This document shows positions 12,601 through 21,600 of a stretch of DNA of 64,000 bases, one piece after another. The notes under the pieces are model-generated. The model saw only the letters and a list, made by a program, of their open reading frames with translations. It did not search any database and was not told where the DNA came from. Where the stretch lies: positions 343,639-407,638 of the forward strand of contig VSDK01010369.1 in NCBI GenBank assembly GCA_009767595.1. The letters are read 5' to 3'. A program made the translations under genes and the position numbers. Within the stretch, counting starts at the first letter, position 1. Each line of letters begins with the position of its first letter. Source of the DNA: Symbiodinium kawagutii. Taxonomy: Eukaryota > Sar > Dinophyceae > Suessiales > Symbiodiniaceae.

Positions 12601-15600
12601 AGGTGTTTCTTTAGGCGTTGCTGTTTTGTTTACCATTTCTGAAATGCGGTAGTTGAAAACTATTGAAATTGTATTGAACTGACTCTAGAAATCACCGAGC
12701 AGTGAACCCACAAATCATGGGTCACAGGATGTCAGAAACCACCAAGCAGTGAAGCAGTGACAACCTGCGAAGCTTCAACACTGAGGTATTGCAACAAGCA
12801 GTTTCACAGCGTTGAGGAGAAGACAAAATCCTTGGATTCCAAGATCAAGACACTGATACTTGGCTGATGTCGTTGTAGTCTCGGGGGTGGAGTCATTTGT
12901 GCCAGTTTCGTTGGTTTTTGATGCTTGGAGTGCACAGCTGCTGACTCAACAGTGGATGCGTTACCACAAAAAGTTTGCAACTGTGTGGTTCCTTCGGTAC
13001 CCAATTTTGAGAATATGGATATGAAGTTTTGTTCGAAGGTAATGCCACCAGGAATTTTGAAGCCTCACTTTAACAAGCCAGTGCACTTCGGGGATCCTAG
13101 GGGAGAACAGTTCTTTATGCCAGTGCTCAAATGTTTGTTGATGTATAGTTTTGTTTTGGCAGTGGGTCAAAACCCCGTACCCCTGGTTCCCCTATCATTA
13201 ACCATTGTTTTCCCTTATTATTGTTGGTTACTATCCCCCATGATTCGTTATTTGTGTATTGTCATCTAAAGATTATTTTACGCACATATCCTGTTACTCC
13301 GTGCTATGGCCCTCGCTGGCTATCTTCCCTTTCATCACTCCGTTATACTCCGTCGGTGAGGTTAAGCGATAAATGGGAACGTGCATCCACTTAGTTTTTT
13401 GTTGCTTCAAATTCCCCATTGAACAAGAGACCGTTGCACAAAACTGGCTACCCAGCTGTGAAAGAAAGTTATGAACATGAGTTGACCTATTTCTAGAGAT
13501 AGCAATCACAAGTGAACAAGATGACATAGACATAGGTCAACAAAATGAAAAATTACAAAAGTACCAGGTATGACGTGGGACTTCTAGAACCTAAGTACCC
13601 ATGTCTGATCAGATACGCCAACCATCGACCTGTCGGCACCTGTCCAGCCTGGTCACCCCCACGCCTCTGAGGACCGCCAGTGTGACGGAGAAGAGCGATG
13701 CCATCGGACGGCTCTCCCAGGCGCGACCGCCCAGAGGGGATGCTGGGGATTTGGAGGGTGAAGCCATCCAACAACCATCCATTTGCCGGGTTAATAATAG
13801 GGGATGATCATCAACAATAATTAATGGTGAAACAACTACTGGTTTGTGGTTTGATTCACATTCCTTTTTTATTTTCACTAGTGATTAAGAACACTTGGTT
13901 GGTTGACAAGAATATTTTTCATAGGGGTTGGAACCACCAACCAGATGATCACCACTATGATGGGATATCATCACTATGGTTAGATGATGGTTGGATGATA
14001 GCCACTAGCTGAGTGGTGATCATCTATCACCACAGGTTGTTACACCAACTATGGGTTCGTGACCATGTGATCATTGGTTGGTTAAACATGAAAATAGTGG
14101 TGAAATTGGTAACCATATGATCAGTTGGTTTCTATGGTGCTTTTTTGATGGTGACATGTGAACCATAGGCGTATAGTGGTTAGAGGTGGTTGATAAGGGT
14201 TAGAGCCACTGCAAGAAGGGTTATTACAAATGAAATTGATGGCCATAATTGCGAATAACCAATGCTACTAGTTGATGACGGAAAGGTGATGATGGTTAAC
14301 CGCGGGTGAAGCCGATGAAGCTAAACCATATATTCATTGGGGGGGTATCATGGCGCTTCATGGGAAACCAGCTGGCGAACTGAGGAATACCCCCTACTCA
14401 TTAACCAGGGGTTTATACATGCGGGCTTAACATTAATGATCATTGTTGCTTATTTGACGCTTCGTGATGAGCGAGCCAAGTATAGTTGGCGGAGTGTTTT
14501 GCAATTTTTGACCCCCATATCCTTGGGTCCCAGAGACTCTTAACTTGGAGTCAGCCGGGCAACTACCAGTCATGGCACATATAACGTCCATTTAGTCAGG
14601 TTGGTGGTTTCAAACATTTTTGATTTTCACTAGTAATTTGTAATTAATTATCAACAACTGGTTGGTTGACTGATATTTTTCAAAGAGGTGGTTCAACCAC
14701 CCACCAGTAGTGGTTTATTTATCAACCATCACTAACCATATATAATCATGCATTATTGACCACTATCAATCTATCAACCACTAGTTAACCATAGGGGGGT
14801 GAAACCACCAAGCAGTGATTGGTGTTGTTAAGCTCCCAAGCATGACACCACTATCAACCATTACTAACCATTGATTTCTCTCATGGACCTTGGCGAAACT
14901 GCTTGCCCTACCAAGTTATGGTTGGGACCCACACATCACCAATACGGATCCGATTCTCCATGGTTTGGCGTGTGGAGGATGCTTAATGACTGGTGGGTGG
15001 TTTTGTAGGGGTCATAAGCAACAACCAACAATTAATAATGGTTGATCATGAGCATTTTAAGGGGGTTGTAGCCAACAATTATAAGCAACCAGCATTAATA
15101 AGCTGGTTTATCATGAGGGACTATAAGCAACAATAATGGTTGAACAACTGCCGGTTGGTGGTTTGATTCATATTTTGTATTTACCGAAATGTATTAACAG
15201 CTACAGTTGGCTGGTTGACGAGCATAATTTTTTTCATAGTGGTTGTTCAACTGATGATGACGTATCATGGTCAATAGTGGACAATGTAATGGTTGGCAAT
15301 GGTAATAATGGCCACCACTTGCTAATAATTCTTGATACAGGTTAGCAATGGCTCAGTTATACTTAATGACAAGACATTACAACCTATACTTATCAGCAAT
15401 CACAACATGTTACAACCATCACTCTGAAGCAGCTCAGGTCGAACTAAGCTGCACCAGGCTGCCCCGGGCGCCAGGACATCAGCGCGCTGCAGTCGGGCGT
15501 GAAATCCTTGGACGACTCGGTGGCCACCGCGGGGAAGAACCGCCAAGCGGAGCATGCCGAGTTCCAGGAGCTGCGCTGGCACACAGCGAGGGCCTTGCTG

Positions 15601-18600
15601 CTGGAAGACCCAGGGAGCGCCTTGCGGTTTGGAATCAGGTGATTTCTTGATGAATCAGTGGTGACACGAAAACCATGATGGCTATTCATAGATTTCTGAA
15701 CCATCATCAACTGGCAATTTCTTGATGCTATGATGGTTGATTGTGGTTGACAAATCTTGAATCTTGATGATGGCTAAGGATGGTTGAGTCTTGATGGCTG
15801 CTTGATTTCTTAAACTGTGGTGAGAAGTGCAGGCTTTGGTTGATGGTTATGGATGGTTGACGATGGTTGATGGTGGCTGATGATATGGTTCTTCAACGTT
15901 CTGTCAGTATGGTTATGGATCACACACGCGGAATTGTTGAAGACATCATTATATAGACGGTTGACGGTGAGAGTTCGCTCAAAGCAATAGGAGGATGAAA
16001 AGAGAAGAGGGTCAAGACACAACCAACCAACCAGTTCAATCATCCATTTGTGTTTGTATCTTGTTACTAGTTTTTTTCAAACAATTATGAGGAAGAGTTT
16101 CTATTCCCCTCAACGAACATTCCGATATGAATGGTTGCATGCAATCACTAGATAAGTGGTTAGTGGTCCAAGCATCAAGAGGAAGGAGTGAAGCATGGAT
16201 CTGAAGCAGCATCAGCATTGTGGTTGGGAATCATGGTTGTAGTGACTGCTGGGACCATTAACCATTGCTATGACTCAGCTATGACCACTAATATTCATGA
16301 TACTACCGTGATGAAATTACCATTGTAGTGGTATAAACATTTGCAATTGGTACAACCATAATTAGTACTAAAACCACCATATCAACCATTATGTCATGAA
16401 CGGTTCTAGAATTACGCACAACTTCCATTGGCATACCCATGTACTAAGACCACCCTCAGAAGACCTCATGCCATGATTCCATCATTCTGGTGACGACCAA
16501 TGATGGTTGTATTCGTTGAATCATCGATTCAAGAAGCTCCATATTATCAGTAAGATCACCAATATCACTCATCAATATAGAATTTATACCTGCATGACAG
16601 CAGTATTTTGACCATTATGCTCTACGGTCACTCAATATCACTCACTTTTTTGTAGAAAATTAACATAACCATTCAAGAAAGATAATTTGACCGTTTAATA
16701 GCTACTGCAAACCATCCATGATACCTGGTGCAGTGCCATTTTCCATTCCCTAATTCCCTAATTACCATTTGTATTGCTGGCTACCTGAGTATGATAGATA
16801 CACCGTATACGCAGGATGTATGGTGTGTGTTCCCATATAGATAGCCATCATTGTATGACCATCTTGGCAACTGGCTACATTCACCATGGTGAATTAGGGG
16901 TGCGTTCACCCACCTGAGGGTTTATTACCATATCTTCGATATCCCAGTTGTGAGCCCGGGCACTCCACATGCAAGTTCTCTGATTTCACAATAGTAGTTG
17001 AACATGGTGAAAGTTTCATCAATTCACATGCCATTTGAATCATTGAACCGAAACTCCACGTTGACAAACTAGTTGATGGCTTTCAACAACTTCTATCTTC
17101 CCCACTATCGGGGACGCTTGTTCGACTAATCTTATCCGCAGGGGTGGTTCAACCACCAATCAAAAAAACATGATCTTGGTTGGTTAATGGTGGGCAAAAA
17201 ATGTCAAACAAAAACCCACCCAACAACTGCACCAGTCCCTGGCACATCCCCCTCTCCCCGTGGGCTCCGGTTGATGGCTGCTGCCAGGAGAGCACTTCCT
17301 CCAACTCTGCCGCGCTGGACCTTCTGAGCTTGGCACGAAACCGTCTCAACCAGGCGCGGCGGTGGTGCTGGTGGGATCTTTGGGTGGGATAAAGCCGTGG
17401 GGTCAACGGTCCTCAACGTTGCGTTTAAATCTGTCAAAGGCAGGGAGAACGGGGGTGTTGAAGCTGAGAAAAGCTTGCGACGAGCTCCTGGTTGGGAAGT
17501 ACCAAAAGATCCAAGAAGAACTATTGAATCCTTGATTGGTTGTGACCTAGGAGGATACCATGACTACAACCCGGCATGCTTGATTGGTTGGGCACCATTG
17601 GTGCAAGGATGATACCCCGTGAGAAAAGTTTCTTTGGGCCTAAACAACTTGCAAGAGATGACAGAGATGACGTGAGGACGAGGAGATGCCACGCGCGACG
17701 TGTCAGCTGAGGTCTACAATCCCAGCATGGTGCCAGAGACCACGACCAAGAGTCCATATGCCGCTTGGACGTGAGATTTTTGGTTCACCACCATCTGTGA
17801 ATTGCAAAACAGGTTCACCGCTTCACCATTGCTGAGTATAATTGTCATGAAGTATATATTATATATACATGTTTTTTTCTATGGCGAAGTTTCGGCATGA
17901 TAAGTATGTCCATACACGCAGTTGACGTACTTCACAAGTTAAAAAATGGTCCCCAAGAAAGTAATGGTTCGCATGGTCATCCGCGGGGCGAGCTGTTTTT
18001 CTTCCTCGAGGTCTTTGTTGAGTTCATGGTGTCATCCACCCTTGAGTTGGAAAACAAACTGTTCACCATGTGGTGATTAACACTGAGTTGAAACTGATGT
18101 TGAAAAAATCATCACCATAATAAGTTTCAGTGGGCATGCACACTGGGAACATCTGGGAACATCTGGGAACATCTGGGAACATTTGGGAACATCTGGGAAC
18201 CCTAACCAGAGGCAGCAGCACCGATCTGATCGAAAGGGTGATCCCGTCACCAACGTTCCTATAGTCACAATGACGCTTTTTTTTGGTGCCCTGAGTTGGA
18301 TTTGCCTGACATGGCATCGTCATCATCTCCAGATTGATTGGTCGGCTATGCACGGCGACTTGTACTTCTAGAATGTGTGTTGAGAATTGTTGAGACATAT
18401 TCCCAGAAGCTAAGGAGTACCAATGGAACAAAATGGAAGGTAGAAAAATAATCAGTGGTTCCAGGTATGGGTCCTAAGCTGGGGGGGGTTCTGAAGCACT
18501 GGGACACCAAATGGTTTCATTGCATCGTAGTCGGGCTAGGAAATAGCCGTGATTCTGCCTGTGCTGTTGTTATTTTAATTGCCTGTACTTCTTGGATTAG

Positions 18601-21600
18601 GAAGCTAGCGTGGATGAATCTGCGTGATGTAATGGATCACCCCCATTACGTAATGATCTCATAGTGTGAAACATCATGGCATTCTATTAACATCGTTAAA
18701 CCACCTACTGTACCCACTTTCCAATTGGCTGGTGACCTTCAAACATGGGCATTTTTTCTGTCGGATCTCCCATTTGTCCGTTTCCAGGTTCCAATGTCGC
18801 TGGAATGAATGGACCAAACCATGTCCAGATCAGCATTTGGAAACTCCTTTTCCACTGGTGCTTCCACGGTCGCACCCTCCACCCCAGTTGTGAACTGATC
18901 ATAGTTTGGAGACCAACCAGGGAGCAGTGCCGTCACGGCAGTGACACAGCTTCCAGGACCTGTCATTGCTTGAGATCAAGGGCCAGAAGCCACCAAGCAC
19001 ATTCGAGGGAGGCTACGAGAAGAAGACCCAAGAGAGCAACGGTGCCTGGGTAACATATTGCTTTGTCCAACAGACTTGGCCAAATTCTTCTACCATCATT
19101 GGTTGAGAATGGGTGTTTCCTACAGTGGTTAATCAATGATTGGTTAATTAGTGGTCGATATGGCTAATCGATGGTTCATCATTGGTTAACAATTGGCAAA
19201 AACAAACAGTTGATTATTAGTTGGTTCATGGCTGATGAACGGTGACTAGTGGTGACTCAGAAAAGGTAAATGTTATCCATGCAGAAGCCAGAGATCCAGG
19301 GTACAACAAACCTGCGCGACATAGGTGTGCTGAAGATGATTGACACCTTGTCCAGCGATATCGAGAAGGAGATGGCTGTCGCCAAGACCGAAGAGGCCGA
19401 TGCTCAGGCAGACTACGAAGAGACCATCAAGGCGACGGGCGGGGCCTTGGAATTTGCAGCGCTGGGACCGACCTCTACGAGGGCTCGGTGACCGACATGG
19501 ATTATCAACCGTTGAATAACCATCAAGGAGTCATCAATTTATCATCAATAGATCAGTGACCAAGCAGTAGCTAACCATGCATCAACCATCAAATCAACCA
19601 GTAGTCAATCATTAGTCAAGCATTAATCGACCATCAAATCGACCATAAATCAACCATTCATCAAACATCAAATCAACCATCAAATCGACCATAAATCGAT
19701 CATTAGTCAAGCATTAATCAACCATCAAATCGACCATAAATCAACCATTAATTAGCCGTTCATTTGCCCTTCATCAACCATTCGCCATTCCTTTGCCAAC
19801 GATGCCTCGCAGGACGCGGCCCAGAAGCGCGACGCGGACCTCGCCTTGGTGGCACAGAAGTCGCAGGACAAGGCGGACCTGGAGACGGATCTCAACGACG
19901 ACCGAAGCGACAAGAAGGTGCCGGAAGCCATGGCTAAGTTATGTTGATTCATGTGATGCTTAGTGATGGTTAGTCATGGTTAGTGATGGTTAGTGGTGGT
20001 TAGTGATGGTTAGTGGTGGTTAGTCATGGTTAGTGATGGTTAGTGGTGGTTAGTGGTGGTTAGTGGTGGTTAGTGGTGGTTAATGATGATGAATAATGGC
20101 GAATTTATGTTGCTTAATGGTGGTTCATGTGGATTACTGATGGCGAATGATGGCTAATGGTAGTTAATGATGGTTCATCAATGTTAGTCGTGGAAGCCAT
20201 AGTTGTTGGTCAATGTAGATGATAAGCCACTAATGTTGGTTGATTCATAGTGATTTAATGGATGAGTCATGGTTGATTCCTGGTTGATATTGGTTCATCA
20301 TGGTTAATAATGGCTATTTTTTGTTGGTTAATGATGGTTCATGATGGTTAATTTGTCATGGTTAGTGATGGTTAGTTAATGGTGGTGTTTGATGATTAAT
20401 AATGGCTAATGATGCTTCATGATGGTTGATATTGGGTGATAGCTGGGTGATTGTTGCTAATCATGGTTGATGTTGGTTAATTACTTGCTGATCATAGTTG
20501 GGTTAATCATGGCTACTTATGAATGGTTTATAATTTATAATGGTTCTTAGCAAATGATGGTTGATCAGATGATCGTGTCCATATGACGATGGCTGATGAT
20601 GGTGAATGATGGTCAATGACGGTTGATGATGGTTCATGATGTTCATGGCTAGTAAAGTATGCTAATGGCAATGAATCTTGGTTGCTGATAGTTCAACATG
20701 ACATGCATCGTGGATCATGATGGTTTGTCATGGTTAGTGATGCTTAATTGTGGTTAATCATCATGACTAATGATGGCTAATGATGGCGGATCCATGCTTC
20801 TATCCAGCCTGGTTCTGACCACCGAACGGTGCCCCAGGGCAAGCAGAAGGACCTCATGGCAAGCAGCAAATTTGCCTCCAACTTGCACCAGGAGTGCGCC
20901 GCTGGTGAACGTGAAACCATCCGGGGGGATGCGCAGGGTCGGTTGAGGGTTCACTAAGCTGATGAGGAATGGCTACTAATGGTTTCCAATGGTTGCTGAT
21001 GGTTAATGAACATCAATTATATTCAACAACGATTTTGGTCAATCAATTTTCATAGCGATTTAGTGTTGTCAATTGTGATCAATCATGTTCGAGAACGATT
21101 CGTATTTGTTGATAAGAGATCAGAACCAAAATTAGACCGGTTGATCAGCACACATCCTTCAAGGTGCTTTTTTGGGAACTTTCTGAACTCCACCTTGGAA
21201 AATTCTTCTGTTACCTCTGGTTTCATGAACTCGCACAAATCATATTTGATGGGCTGAAATCTTGCCGCCTTTATTGAGGAAGTCTCATATTCCCATGTGG
21301 TGGTTTCTCAAAATCGGGGTACCCCAAATCATCCTATGTCAATCATTGTTCATCAGTAAACCAACCATTTTTTTGGGTCCCCTATTTTCAGAAAACACCA
21401 TATCGCTTTGGCATTGAGAAGGACTTGGCACCTAGCGCAGGGTTCTTGTTCTTGTTGCATGCCTATAGAGGCAAAGGGTCCCCCTTGTGAAGACCGATGA
21501 CCAAAACAGTTGTCAGTGGCACCTTTCGCCCACCCTATTGTTGCAATAATTGGGGTTAATCCGCAGCTACGTTGTTACCGAAGGTTGTCGGCACTTCCAA

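Noticed and set aside
18143..18200. Tandem repeat as a possible CRISPR-like array
   Set aside because: The 10-bp units are contiguous with no spacers, in a eukaryotic intron.
19960..20090. GGTTAGT repeats as an interstitial telomere
   Set aside because: The unit is 10 bp and variable (GATGGTTAGT); it does not match TTTAGGG or TTAGGG arrays and belongs to the TGG-type intron tracts.
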